Shown one piece after another: positions 34,332-46,884 of a stretch of 64,000 nucleotides of DNA. Origin of the DNA: Hysterium pulicare CBS 123377. Its lineage: Eukaryota > Ascomycota > Dothideomycetes > Hysteriales > Hysteriaceae. The notes under the pieces were generated by a model. That model searched no databases. It was not told the DNA's origin and was given only the letters and a program-made list of their open reading frames with translations. Numbering within the stretch: the first letter of the stretch is position 1; the number at the start of each line of letters is the position of its first letter. The stretch spans positions 1 to 64,000 of the forward strand of contig AJFK01000370.1 in NCBI GenBank assembly GCA_000467715.1, written 5' to 3'. The translations under genes and the position numbers were made by a program.

Positions 34332-36010
34332 TCAACGACCAGACTTCTTCTTCTCAATAGTCCTCGCAACGGGATAGACGAGAGCCGTGAAGACAGCACT
34401 AAGATAAACTCCTACGTCACCGCCAAAGCCTCCAAACTTGGCCGCAATGGGCCCAATATACCATGTCTGCGCCATTCCCGTGACACCGCCGGCTAGGTAA
34501 CCCGTAAGCAGTGCCAAGACGGCTGCGATGCCAAGCGGAAGCTTCGAGGGCTGGTCCCAGGCAAGGAGGCTGTATCCTTCCACCCTACGGAACCATTTAT
34601 CTTCGATAAGAAGAATGATGGTGAAGGATACGGTCCAATAGCCTAAGAGAGAGACGAAGTTGCTCACGATGGTCGAGAGATGTTCCTGTCCTGCAATGGC
34701 GAGAACAGCAATGACGATGGCGACGAGCAAAGACCAGATGAATCGCGGCACAGCATGGAAATAATGACCGAGCAACTGTAGCGACAGACCGCTGGAGTAA
34801 TTAATCGCGATGTTGTTCCCCAGCACGGAGAAAGTGAGAAGCACAAGGCAGAACTTGCTCCAGCCGATGGGGTGATAGACCTCTCGAATCAACCCACCAA
34901 GACCATGGTTGGTGTAGGCGTCGGAGTAGGGTGGATAGGCGGCCGTGACGGCGGCATTTCCCAGACAGCAACCGATTACCACGGAGAAGGTGGTTGGGAT
35001 TACGACGCCCCAGAAGGAGAGGGCGAAGATTTTCCAGGCGGGGGTTTTGGCGGGATAGTTGCAGTAGTAGTCGGAGGCGATGGAGCACCAGCCTGAAGCA
35101 TTTGCTTTTGGATGGGTTAGCACGTAGAATCATTTTGGAAGGGCAAAAAAGTCACTCACAAAAGTTAATAGCCAGGATAGACAAAAACGATCCTGCCAAG
35201 TCCAACCCGAAATCCATTCCCGGAGCTCCTGGCTGTACATGTGGAGCGCCTTGACCGATGAGAACGCAGAGCAGTATAAAGGTGCCAATCCACGAGTACT
35301 TCTCAAAGGTGTGGATGAGATGGAAGCCAAAGACGGAGATGATGTACGACACGACTGCAATGATGACAATCCCCACCGTGATGCTCATGGTATAGTCCGA
35401 CACTGCCGAGAGGATCTGGCCTACAACGACGAAATTGACGACGGCGAAGCCGCCTCCGACAAGGACGTTCAAGATGGAGCAGAGCTTAGCGCCCCACCAT
35501 CCGAAAGAATATCGAGAGGTTACAATAGCGCGCATTCCGAGCTAGAGAAAATGGTTAGCAGTCTGGACTACCGTAGACAGCCGGCGTCGGCGGAAGGCTT
35601 GCCTTAGGTCCCAGAGTTCCCGTATAAGCAGTACACAAAGCGCCCAGCAAAGTTCCGACCACACTCGCAGCAACAGATTGCTTCAGCGAAAGCCCGAATT
35701 CTGGACCAAGAAGACCCAATGGCACGACACCAACGTGCACGTTCAGAGACCACCACATCAGGAAGATGTTGAGGATGGACGGCGGCCGCTTCTCGGCCTC
35801 GGGGATGCGATCGATTCCTCGCGTTTCGATGCCTCCGAGTCGCCTGTCAAGCCATTCTTCGCCTTTGCGCAGCGAGGACAGGAGCTTGACGCGCTGCTGG
35901 ATGGCTTTGGCGGGGATGAATTCGACGTTTCCGGCATCGACATCTGCCGTGTCGCTCATAGCAGGGCTTCTCTGCCCCTCGACATCCACTTCTTTGTTCT
36001 TGCACTCCAT
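34332..36010 (-). CDS. NCS1 purine-cytosine permease (FCY2-like)
   Basis: This encodes a 516-residue nucleobase:cation symporter of the NCS1 family, in the Fcy2/FcyB branch that imports cytosine and purines at the plasma membrane. Exons are 35603-36010, 35160-35541 and 34332-35092. Phases close. The first intron (35542-35602) uses a GC donor: GCAAGC after CCTAAG, with a CTCTAG acceptor; no GT is available that keeps the frame. Family marks include GIDRIPEAEKRP, NVHVGVVPLGLLGPEFGLS, TLGPKLGMRAIVTSRYSFGWWGAKL, NVLVGGGF, SDYYCNYP, LGNNIAINYSSGL and HLSTIVSNFVSLLGYW. Twelve hydrophobic spans fit the length. Substrate range within purines and cytosine is inferred only from family. Confidence 0.93.
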
Positions 36011-36702
36011 TGCGACGGCGGTGGTGGTTGTCGTAGGAGTTGGTGATGGAGTTGGTGGGGACGAATGTAGGGTCGCACTTCAACGCAGCGCCGCAAAGAA
36101 GAGAGAGCACCCATGTCTTCAAATACCCCTACGCGTATCGCAGCCCGCCTAGGCCATGGCGGTGTTTGGCGGGACTGGCCTTCCAGAATGCTGACTGGAG
36201 GCGACAGATAAGAACGAAGCCTGGGGTAGCACCGGCTGCCTTCCCAGATAGTAAGGTCGGCGAGAGCGACCTGATAGCCGACATTCCCCCTCTAACCCGT
36301 TTGTGCCGGGGGCTGACGCCACCATGCAGTCACGCCACCATCAGCTTGACCCAACACGTCAAGCTCCCGTAAGCGTCATGATGATGCTTGGGACAAGCAA
36401 GTGCGAGTGGTGAATAGAGACCACCTATCACACACCCTTATCGATAACCCTGTGGCGTATCGTGCAGACAAGAAGTTATCCTGTCCAAAGCGATAAAGGA
36501 TTGCCTCCCATCGACCATCGACAACGCTCGTATCTGCAACCACGGTCGGTGGGTTTATGCCAAGCATCGTCCGACACGAAGAGGGAGACGAAAGGATCGT
36601 TCAACAACCATCTAATCTCCTATTGGAAGGTGAACCTGGACCAAGATACACCAATGGATTCAAAGGAAAAGGAAGTTACTGTACACCCAAACCTAGTCCA
36701 AT
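36011..36702. other. Intergenic, promoter of the NCS1 permease
   Basis: About 690 bp, no gene seen. Frames here are continuations or shadows of the permease leader. Confidence 0.4.
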
Positions 36703-38547
36703 TCAACTCGACCCATTCCTAATCCCTCCCATAACCAAAGCCTTCAACATATCCATCTCTTTCCTCAGCTCATCAATCTCATTTCTTAGCCTCTCATTCT
36801 CCTCTCTTAGACTTCTCTCCTCGCCATGGCGTATCCTCACGTCTCCATAATACACATCTGCATCATTGCCTGTTCTTGCTCTCGTCACAGCTTTCACCGG
36901 TGATCCCAGCATCTCTCGGTCCTCGGCCTCCACCTTGCCATCACCCCGGACAGCAGACTCAGCCGGACTTCTACTGAAAATAGATGTGGGCGGAGTAACG
37001 AAGGATTGCGCCGGCGAAGACGGTAGACTCAACGGCATCAGCGCACCAGACATTGAAAAGGGAGTTTCGGGACTCGACCGCCACTTCTCCACGGGTATCG
37101 CTTTCGATGGCGAGTTCGGCGGTGTGACGAAGGTCTCAGTGACGATTCGGGGTCTGCGCTGCGCTCCTTTGTGATGATGTTTCCTTGTTGGTTGGCCTCT
37201 GAGTGGGGAGAGCGGAGGCAATGAGGGAGGAGGTTCGTTGAAGTCGGCGGAGAAGAGATCACGGGGAGGCGAGAGGGGAATTGGGAATCTGCTATGCCGA
37301 TCTTTGATATGGTTCTGGACTACCCGCTTGACGGTCCCAGTGTCGAACCCTTCTTGCTCTTCTCTGATGTCACCTACAACATCCATATCCACATCTGAGA
37401 CCGGAGTAGGAGCATAATTAGCAGTCGCCGGATTTTCAACATGTTGGGCCAGAGACCGCTGCGAATGTTGGCTCTTTTGTGCCCATTCAGTCCCGATAAT
37501 AGGTGCATCAATTTGGATCTCATGGATCAAAATCCCCAGTATGTTGAATATGAGCGCCTTTCCACTTTTTGTACCAACAGCAACGAACAATTCCTGTTCC
37601 TCCGCGGTAATTTCAGACGAATCACTGAGGGAAGCTTGAACTGGGGAAAAGATGGATAAGCACGTGGCCGGTCCACTGACCTGCCACGTCCTGAGGATCT
37701 TGCCTTGGCCTTCAAAGTCGAGCAACCTGCATTTCCCGTCCCTGCCAACGCTGACAGCTCTGTACTTGTATCCGGGGACGAATTCTACGGCGGATATACC
37801 GCCCATGGCGGCATGGTGAAGTTTTGCGAAGTGGCTAATTTCGGTAGGTTGGCGTAATCGAAGCCATCCCTGAGTAACTGGAATTTTGTAGGCGGCGAGC
37901 GTCCCATCAACGAACCCGAGGAGGAATGTTGAAGACGATTTGCTGCTTGGATGGAAAGCAGCATAGCTGACCGCGGCTCTGGAGGATAAGGGTTGAAATT
38001 GCAATGGGACGTTTCGGTTTCTGAGATTCTGTATTAGGATTTGGGGCGGCCGAGGTGAGGCGGAAATGAGCAGATCAGATGTGACGGAGCAGGCGAGCAC
38101 GGTAGGTGGTGATGGATGCGTTTGGACAACAGGGTCAAGCAGACGAGAGTGAGTAATTGAATAAACCTGCACGCAGGTATTGAGTGAGGTCGTGAAGAAG
38201 AGGTTTTTGAAGTCTCGGGAGAACTGTAGGACGCGAACTTCACCCTACAATTTAGTGATATCAGTGCCGGTAGAAGTGAGAACCTAGAACAAGAAACTTA
38301 CATCATCACGCTTCAATCTATAACTCCTATCTTTCTTGCGACGAGGGTCATATAGGATGACTACATGACTGTCCGCAATGGCGAGCAGGCCAGCGTGATC
38401 ATTCGCGACCTTCGCCGTGAGAATTCCATCCCCGGATTTGCAACGGAATATTGGCTTGAGGTCGGTTTGAGAGCATGATAAAACTGCGCCAGATGTCGCA
38501 ACAAGTAAGTGATGGTCATCGGGAAATGTGAATGGTTTGGCCATCAT
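36703..38547 (-). CDS. WD40-type protein with C-terminal coiled coil (function unknown)
   Basis: This encodes a 595-residue protein in two exons (38302-38547 and 36703-38244) with a 57-bp intron (GTAAGT, TTGTAG) in phase 0. The N-terminal 300 residues contain degenerate beta-propeller repeats: VANDHAGLLAIADSHVVILYD, GEVRVLQFSRDFKNLFFTTS, ISAVEFVPGYKYRAVSVGRDG. A Ser/Pro-rich, probably disordered middle region follows with several SPxK/TPPxSP sites (MVTPPNSPSK-like). The last 40 residues are charged heptad-like helix (SLREENERLRNEIDELRKEM). The layout of propeller, phospho-site linker and coiled coil recalls centrosomal/MTOC-type NEDD1-like proteins, but I cannot assign orthology. The start is one of two adjacent ATGs. 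Confidence 0.8.
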
Positions 38548-39003
38548 AAGAACCGTATCGCTATCGATGCATAGGAATGCCGATTGAAAGAAAGTGAAAG
38601 GGTGGCGGAGTCGGGGTTGAGGATCTGAAGCTATAGTTACCAACGAAGGAAGGTACAACCGAGTTACTGGAGGAACCCTTCGAATAGAGGCAACTACCCA
38701 AGTACGCTCTATGATCCACGTGTTGCGATATTGATCACACGTCTCGAGGCGAATTTAGACTGTATATATGGTTCAAAGGCAAGCTGCCGTCCTTAAGGCT
38801 ACCCAGAAAGTGACATTTAGAATAGGTGCTTTCTAGACTTGTATAGGCAATGGATTTGCAGTACGATGAATAATGACACCCGCCAAGGCTAGATAAGGGT
38901 TCTGAAAGGGATCCACGGCATAGATGCGGTCGCAATGAGGAAAAGAAGATCGCTCGTGCTCCCAGGTCTCTCATCGGTCGCGCTCCGCTCGGTGTCATTT
39001 GAT
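38548..39003. other. Intergenic, no gene seen
   Basis: This is the 5' flank of the WD40 gene and 3' flank of the F-box gene. No separate gene is supported. Confidence 0.4.
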
Positions 39004-40552
39004 CTACTCATCTTCTGGGTTGTAATCTTCCGAATCGCATTCTTCGGAGTCAAATTCAGATTCGGCGTCAAAGTCATATCCGAATAAGTCGACCGATTCT
39101 ACACCGAGATCGTTAATACTGCTTGCAAGTTAGAGATGATGTTTCCTTACCGTCGAGAACAAGTTTGATCCCTCGTTCTGCAAAGAACTCTACCCCATGC
39201 CAAGCTAGATAGTGAGTGACGTTGAGGTCCTCCACATCGTATATGCCAACTTCCACAAGCCTTAGCTTCGGAAAACGTTCTGGTGCGACACGTGCTATAT
39301 CACCGATACGGAGCAAATGATTCGTAGTAATATACGGAATCTTCAAGGTCTCCAAGTTCGGAGGCAATACTTCCTCTAAGCTATCGTAATAATGCCAACC
39401 AACCAAGGCAAGGCCCGGGGCATCGATATAAGTGAGCTTTTCGAAATCCTGCAAAGAGCCGAGTGATGGTATCGGGTGAGGAGTATTCGCTTTATTTGGT
39501 AGGATATCTAACTCGGATTTGCGAGCGTCCAATTTGAGAGTTTGGAGGGAATGTTTCTGAGCCCGCAACGCATCGCCAAAGCCAAGATAATCCAATTCGG
39601 ACAGCCCAATTTCCGGACCGGCCCACACGAACTCGAATGACTTCAGGGCTTTACAGGTTGCTACTACACTCTTAAGCGCCGACATACTCAATAGACAGTT
39701 TTTGAAGGAAACTGAAGCGACAGACGACGTTGCCTCTCCCAGTCCATGGTTGGTAAGCCACTTCATGTAACCGGCGAAGTCAAGGTGACTGGCCGAGATG
39801 GGTGGTGAGTTCAAATTGTGTTCGCATTTGTCGAGTTCCAAGACTCTCAACGCCGGAAGACCTAATACTGAGACTATAGATTCAAGGGAGAACAATCTAA
39901 GACTTGATATCTTGACGTGGCTAAGATACCTTAGAGTATCGTCAGATGCGCTCGGTCCATGGCCTAGGATAGCATCCGAAAATGCCTGATCAATGCCGCG
40001 AAGTGCAACATGATCATTGGAGCCAGTCATATTCCCGGTAAATTTACGAAGATTGACGGCTTGGGCGAGAAGAATAGGCATAAAACGTTTCTCGTGAGAC
40101 ATAGTTGAGTCATACTCAGATATATCGGCTGCTATTGGGCTGGGTCTCCCATGATCCAAGATTGGCAGCATTCCCATGTAATCGGAGTTCGGTTCGAAAC
40201 AAATGTCTGGGCTAGCTCGGTTATCGAATGACAGAGTTATCCTCTTGATTTTTCGGGCAAGATTGGGGTTCTCGGTAATAGATCGAACAAACCAGAATAT
40301 CGTATATCGGCTTAAAACACGATCATGATAGAAGTGCTCGTATAATAGAGGCGTTACGGCCATATTGAGACGTCGACATACCAAGCATAAGGCCCACAAG
40401 GTCCGATCCGCACCCTTGAGAGTCTTCAATCTTCTAGTCTTCGCTAGTGCATGGCATTTGTCGAAAATATCATCGCGATCGGCCGAGATATAGGATAGAA
40501 TTTCGAGCAACAGCTCCTCCGGTAAGCTGGTCAGGTTATCCAATGAGGACAT
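39004..40552 (-). CDS. F-box protein with acidic C-terminal tail
   Basis: This encodes a 498-residue protein. The F-box is at the very start: LTSLPEELLLEILSYIS at about residues 7-23, followed by LCLVCRRLN. F-box proteins recruit substrates to SCF ubiquitin ligases. The remainder has leucine-rich, LRR-like stretches (LRVLELDKCEH, LQTLKLDARKSEL, LETLKIPYI). Two exons: 39151-40552 and 39004-39098. The 52-bp intron has GTAAGG, CTAAC and a GTGTAG acceptor. Reading through the intron would end the protein at 39113 with 479 residues. Splicing instead adds a very acidic tail of about 30 residues (FDAESEFDSEECDSED). I prefer the spliced form because the tail composition is clearly coding. The ATG at 40552 directly precedes the F-box. 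Confidence 0.87.
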
Positions 40553-41138
40553 CTTTGAAGAAAGCGTGATGATGAGCAATGAATCCAGCCCAGTCTTCGA
40601 AAGGGGTTAGAGCGTAGAGTCGGTAACGATAGGAGATGACGATTGAAAGTTGTATATGGTTCTTGGGTATTAGTCTCGTCGCGTCTTCTCCCAAGTTCGT
40701 TTCTGCAACCTTAAGAGATTCACGAACGACTTGAGCATGCTGATCCAGGAAGTAGGCGTGGACAAGCAGCACAACCAGCAGGAAGAAGAGAAGAACGAGG
40801 AACACAACGAAGAGAGTAAGAAAGAGCTCCGGAAGTACGTGACGATGCTCAAACCAGACCATAACGATTGGTCGTTGATGATTCGAACGAAGGTTGGAAG
40901 AGCGCGGGGTTGAAAGTTGAGGGACGTGGCACAATATTAAAGTAGCGAAGTTGAAACATTTAGGTAAGATGCGGCACAGCGTTTAGGCAACGAGGTTCCA
41001 AGGTTGCACAACAGCTCCGATCACGTGAAAGATTGGCAGCGAATCGCAGTCGCACACATGACGGAGAGTATCTAAGTACGTACACTCTCAATATACTCTC
41101 ATATTTCATCTCTGCAGTTGCTGCGCTATACTATATGG
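40553..41138. other. Intergenic, promoter of the F-box gene
   Basis: A minus frame from 40862 to 40536 could encode a short protein with a Leu/Val/Phe-rich membrane-like run. It overlaps the F-box start codon in another frame, so I do not call it as a gene. Confidence 0.35.
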
Positions 41139-42068
41139 CTAGGTATCTTTAAGTATGTCGGAGTCCCTACAATCTAGAACCAGCATATGGCCCGGAGCAT
41201 GCGCCATGACGACTCCCTCAAGCTCTGCTCTCATCACCGCTTCCTGCGGCGTGACTCCGCAACCCCAGAACAATGGGACGTCTCCTTCATCTCCCCATAT
41301 CTCACCAAAAGGCCGTCCCTCTTTCGTCAATGGCGACTCGCCCCATTCCGGCGCATCGATGTCCTCTATCCCTAGACGCTCCACCGCGTCCCAGCCCCAA
41401 GCAATAGGCTCTCCATGGGTAATTGAATAACTCCTCGTGATCTCTCGGACCTTGGAGATTTGAGAGGCGGGGTATGGTCGCATAGAGACTACATATGTTC
41501 CTCCCTTGAAGGCGCCCGCAGGACATAAAGGTACCTTGGTTCTATACATGGGCACATTTCGTTTCAGAGTCGTATGTCGGGGAGGTAACCCAGCCTCGGA
41601 AAGCGCGGTTTCGAAACTGTACGAACACCCAATCAAGAACGCAGTATGATCCTCGGTCCATGCATCTACGATGTCTTGGCATCCTGCTCTTAGCACTTTG
41701 GAGTCCTTATATACCATGTACCGCGGAGCGTCCCGGCGAATATCGACACAATCTGATAGAACCTTGCTCCCGTCTAGTCCTGGGATATGTGATTTTACAG
41801 TATCCCAGCACCCGGGATAGGACGATTCGGCAATGAGGGGACAAGGGACTGAATTCCGTGCACAAAGGAGACGGAAGTCGGATGCGTAGCGCGATGGCAG
41901 TATGATTAGATTTGCTTGGAGATATGTAGGAGCAAGACCGGAGGTTGAGGTTGAATGGGAGTTGTTTCTTGCTGCGCGACGTACATCAGCTCCCGTGGGT
42001 AAAGTGGATGTTGTCATAGAAAGAGGCATTGCCTCAGCTTTTGAGATGGTGACTGTTTCTGTAGACAT
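41139..42068 (-). CDS. D-glutamate cyclase-like protein (DUF1445 family)
   Basis: This is a single-exon, 309-residue protein of the D-glutamate cyclase-like family (PF07286), formerly DUF1445 or putative hydro-lyase. Family landmarks are QANLIILPSRYASDFRLLCARNSVPCPL, the segment DIRRDAPRYMVYKD, FLIGCSYSFETAL, NVPMYRTKVPLCPAG, the block VVSMRP, and PLFWGCGVTPQEAV near the end with HAPGHMLVLD. Mammalian members convert D-glutamate to 5-oxo-D-proline; fungal members are uncharacterised. The length is close to the family norm. The ATG at 42068 is preceded by TAGA and gives the full N-terminus. It is not obviously in an operon-like cluster. Confidence 0.9.
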   Translation of the reverse strand: MSTETVTISKAEAMPLSMTTSTLPTGADVRRAARNNSHSTSTSGLAPTYLQANLIILPSRYASDFRLLCARNSVPCPLIAESSYPGCWDTVKSHIPGLDGSKVLSDCVDIRRDAPRYMVYKDSKVLRAGCQDIVDAWTEDHTAFLIGCSYSFETALSEAGLPPRHTTLKRNVPMYRTKVPLCPAGAFKGGTYVVSMRPYPASQISKVREITRSYSITHGEPIAWGWDAVERLGIEDIDAPEWGESPLTKEGRPFGEIWGDEGDVPLFWGCGVTPQEAVMRAELEGVVMAHAPGHMLVLDCRDSDILKDT

Positions 42069-42691
42069 TCTAAAGGAGAACGAGAAAGTATTTCCGTGGC
42101 TGCTTGGAGTTCGGAATGCATTGCATTAAATGTTTGAGGGTTTGCGTGACATGTAACTCTCTCAGCCTCGCTCGAGATTGACGGATCGACACACTATCTG
42201 TCTGTCTGGCCAATCAGCGACTAGCGTGTGCAGATGGTTGACGAACTTGACGGACTTCCATCCCCGCCCTCCAACAGCCTTCCCTCGTTTACCCATACTC
42301 CTCAGCGATCAACAGGGGGATGCGGATATACGCCTCCGCTCTAGGTGTTCACCGGTGAGCGCATTCCATGGCTAACCAACTGACTGCAATGAGTTCAGCT
42401 TGCTGCCTGGAAGGCGAAGTTAGGTAGGCACAGCTCCCTAGTTTTTATTTGCGTTTCTGTGTTTCATGAGGGACACGCCAATGAGAGGTGATGGCAAATA
42501 TTCGGTCTAGATGGGGCCTATTGTTGGGGGACATTCAGGATTTGATACCTGCAAGCGATAGTATTCTCCGCAGAGAGGGTTTATGAAATCCAAATAGCTA
42601 TGACGAGCCAACGCAAGGCAATGATGGAATTCCTTCGAAAAGAGGACGCCGGCGAAACTTGACAATAGAGCAATGCAAAACCTCAACTAAA
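42069..42691. other. Intergenic, no gene seen
   Basis: About 620 bp between the D-glutamate cyclase-like gene and the transcription factor's 3' end. It includes the upstream region of the former. Confidence 0.4.
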
Positions 42692-44918
42692 CTAGACATC
42701 GTTCCAATTAAATGCGTTCAAAAAATCGTCGGTAACCAATGGACCTAGATTAGCGTGCAAATCGTTGATGTCTGGTAGTTGAAGAACATCAGTGGCTTCA
42801 GCAGTGGCAAATGGGCCTTGAGTGAAACCAAAATCCATCATAGGATCCGTTATTGGGATGCTGTTGTTTCGGGATGTCATTGCCTGCGAGATGCTTTCTT
42901 GAATTTCTCGAATGCATGGCCAGGTATCCTTGATTTCTTCCATAGCCAGTAAAACGAGATTAATGGATTTGGAGATCTCGCTGTCGTCCCATGACGCATC
43001 ATCGAAGAAGCGTTTCATTAGAATAGTCCCGGCAGCTGTTGATAGAGTGTGCACAAAGTCGAGCGAAAGGTTCTTGTAGCTGTAATACCTCGAATACGTA
43101 CGCATGAGTCGGAGAATTGCTTGCAGAGACTCATAGCATATTTCGACGTCCTCGCTGGTTGAGATTCCAGGCTTTCGAAAGAGGTTGCGAGGTGGGCGGT
43201 GGAGAATTATCATTGCTGTGTGGAAAAGCATACTGAATGATGTGTCAATAGATTACAAAGCAAACCAAAGGGATTGCCTACTTACTGCAAGTGTAGAACT
43301 GCAGGAGGTACTTGACCAACCGTCCATTGATTCCAGTGAAGTCTTCCCGGTAGGTCCGCCAACCATTTGGTTAGCGATGCATGAATATTACGAGCGGAAG
43401 TTGTGATGACGGCGCTATCAGCACTGACACGGCGATTCTCGAACAAATCAGTGATCATTCGATGTAAGATCTTGGACAGCTCGGCCTGGTATATAAAAGA
43501 CCCAGCTAGAGCCAAACCGTCTTCGTAGGCTGTTGCAGAAGTGCCTTTTTCTATGTAAGTATCCAGAAGACCCTCCCAATCCGGCGGGTAAGGAAGCCTT
43601 CTCGTATCGCGGACGTCTGATTCATGAGGGTAAAGAGCCGGTGGCCGTCCGAAGTAAAGACTCAATTGCTTGTCCACGACAAAGGCAGCCCAGTATACCC
43701 TCCTGGAGACTTCCATGTCAACTGGGGACTCCGTGACTTCCTTCCAGTTGTGGGGATCTAAATGCAATCCCATCTCGTGGGCGAGACGAAATGCCATTCC
43801 GCAAAAGAGCCATCCTTTCGACGTTTTGCCATGGCCGATCTCGCGTTGGCCGAGGAGGATCAAAGCCTGGAGTGTGGTAAGGTCAGGACTTTCCAACGAG
43901 GAGTAAAGCAAGGCCTGAGCTTGATTTGAGAATATTTCTGATAGTGGCACTAGAGCAGGGTCGTCGCTGGCTAGGGCGCCCATAGCGCAAATCGCGTAAA
44001 GAAGCAGATCCGAATAGTATCGGCCGGAGCCAGTGTCGTAGTCCCGAAGAAAGTATTCTCGATACAAACAAAAGTTATACGGATACTGTTTTCTGAAGAA
44101 CGTAGCCATTAAGTTCTGAGAGATGTCATCGTGAGGAGCGAAATGGAAGTATCCAACGATAGGATTCGAGCCATCTAAGTCGAAAGCCGGTGCTTGATAA
44201 GGCATTTCAAATGAAGTTGCGTTAAAGGTCCAATCTACATTTCCTGAAGGCGCAGAGACTTCCTCGGAGATGTGAATTTGGAATAAGCTTGTTCCTCCGT
44301 AGAACTGAGCGGCATTCCCGGATCGTAACTTGCGTAGCTGACCGGCTCTTGCTCGAGCCAAGAGTAGCTCACCGTCAATCTCGACATCATCATGTATAGA
44401 TGTTTGAACGATGGAATCATCATTTGAGTGCTCAGACGGGCTTCGGAACTCCTTCAGCAGCTCGTCGCGTTGGCTTTCATCGGCAGCGGCCACCTTTCGA
44501 ATGAAAAGCTGTAGTGAAGCTACTTGATTCTCCAGTGCTTGAACGTAGCCTTTAGATGCAGGCCTACACCGCTTCGTTCAGGATGTGTTGTTCGTAATCA
44601 AGGCGAACATTCGCAGGGATTCATGATGATTAATAGACTGACCTTGGCTTCTCACCAGTCCCTCGCATGATGCACTCGGCCCGGGCTTTATGACATTTAT
44701 TACACGGTTGTCGTCGATCACATTTGACCTTCAATAGCTATCAATAAGTTATTCAATAAGAAGAGGTTTGTAGATACCTTTCTTCGACGACACCGTTCGC
44801 AGCTATTGCCAGAGTTAGCCGGAAATAGCTGGGCAACTCGCTGTAAAGGAAGGAAGACTTACGATATACTCAGTCCCTCGCCAACTGATACCTTTGCGGA
44901 GCGTAGACTCTCTGCCAT
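42692..44918 (-). CDS. Zn2Cys6 transcription factor with fungal-specific domain
   Basis: Five exons (44863-44918, 44778-44802, 44643-44728, 43286-44563, 42692-43232) join in frame to 661 residues. Introns are 60, 49, 79 and 53 bp. The DNA-binding cluster is split by two introns and reads C20-x2-C23-x6-C30-x5-C36-x2-C39-x6-C46 ([11 protein letters not shown], then [11 protein letters not shown]). A short coiled-coil-like segment follows ([17 protein letters not shown]). The central fungal-specific domain (PF04082) shows [36 protein letters not shown] and [22 protein letters not shown]. The C-terminus is acidic and could activate transcription. It is divergently transcribed from LYS12, sharing a 378-bp promoter region, which raises but does not prove regulation of that gene. 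Confidence 0.93.
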
Positions 44919-45296
44919 CAAACCGGAATGTTGAAGATCCTATTCTGCCTATGGAGAACAACGAGTGTGAAAAGAAGATGAAGGAGAGGGTAGTACTAGA
45001 TGCCTGCGAGGCTGAGGATGGTTACCGAAGTCCCCCACGTCATCGTGCACTGGGTCACTCCTCTGCATGATTTACGATAGGCGTCTCCGATACACCCAAC
45101 GAAGTTTGATATTCTCCATGTTCATTCCTCCTGAATCCAAAATGAAGAGTTGAGACAAGAGAAGATCACGTGCCTGGCGTGCTCTCGGCATTTCTTCGGG
45201 TCAAGCGCCCGATGCCGGAGAAGCAACCAAATTTCCAAATTTCCAAATATCGGGCCTCTCCAGCAAACCTCACACTAAACAACGCATCCCGTCCCA
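44919..45296. promoter_or_regulatory. Bidirectional promoter region: Zn2Cys6 factor / LYS12
   Basis: This 378-bp stretch separates the two divergent start codons. Near 45230-45250 there is a short direct repeat of TTCCAAAT (about three units) 47 bases upstream of the LYS12 ATG, which could be a binding site or a leader element. No CGG-spaced pair typical of Zn2Cys6 factors is obvious. Confidence 0.35.
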
Positions 45297-46489
<1,193 letters not shown>

Positions 46490-46884
46490 CCCCGTAGGAA
46501 TATTTTGAGATGCTTCATTTCTTGTAGATACCAAAAAGTCGGTAGCGGTTGCAACTCCTGATTCATTATTCGCCGGAGCATGGCACTGTTCTTATAGGCT
46601 CTGACACACACATATTGCAATACTGCTGGTTGTCTGACGATCTGGGTAGATAGCAAAATACATATTGCTTTCGCGGCATTCCAAATAGTTTCGAAGCTGC
46701 AGGGGCAAGAAAGAAGGAAAGGACGTCATCGCATTTCCATTTCCCATCATCACTCAACATTGCCCTGCAAACATTCTCACCTCCGCCACCTCCCCTTAGA
46801 CAGACTCCCTAGGCTTCTATCCGCTGGGTTATCTCATCACCACCTTCGAGCGACACGTCTTTGCACATTTCTGCGTATTCCACC
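46490..46884. other. Intergenic, no gene seen
   Basis: This is the 3' flank of LYS12 and upstream region of the DUF1769 gene. The sequence just before the ATG at 46885 is pyrimidine-rich, typical for a fungal leader. Confidence 0.4.

Noticed and set aside
39113-39151. F-box protein ending at 39113
   Set aside because: The frame is open but passes through a good GTAAGG intron; splicing adds a clearly coding acidic tail.
40536-40862. Minus frame with a Leu/Val/Phe-rich membrane-like stretch
   Set aside because: It overlaps the F-box start codon in another frame. The hydrophobic run comes from a low-complexity GAAGAA-type tract on the opposite strand.
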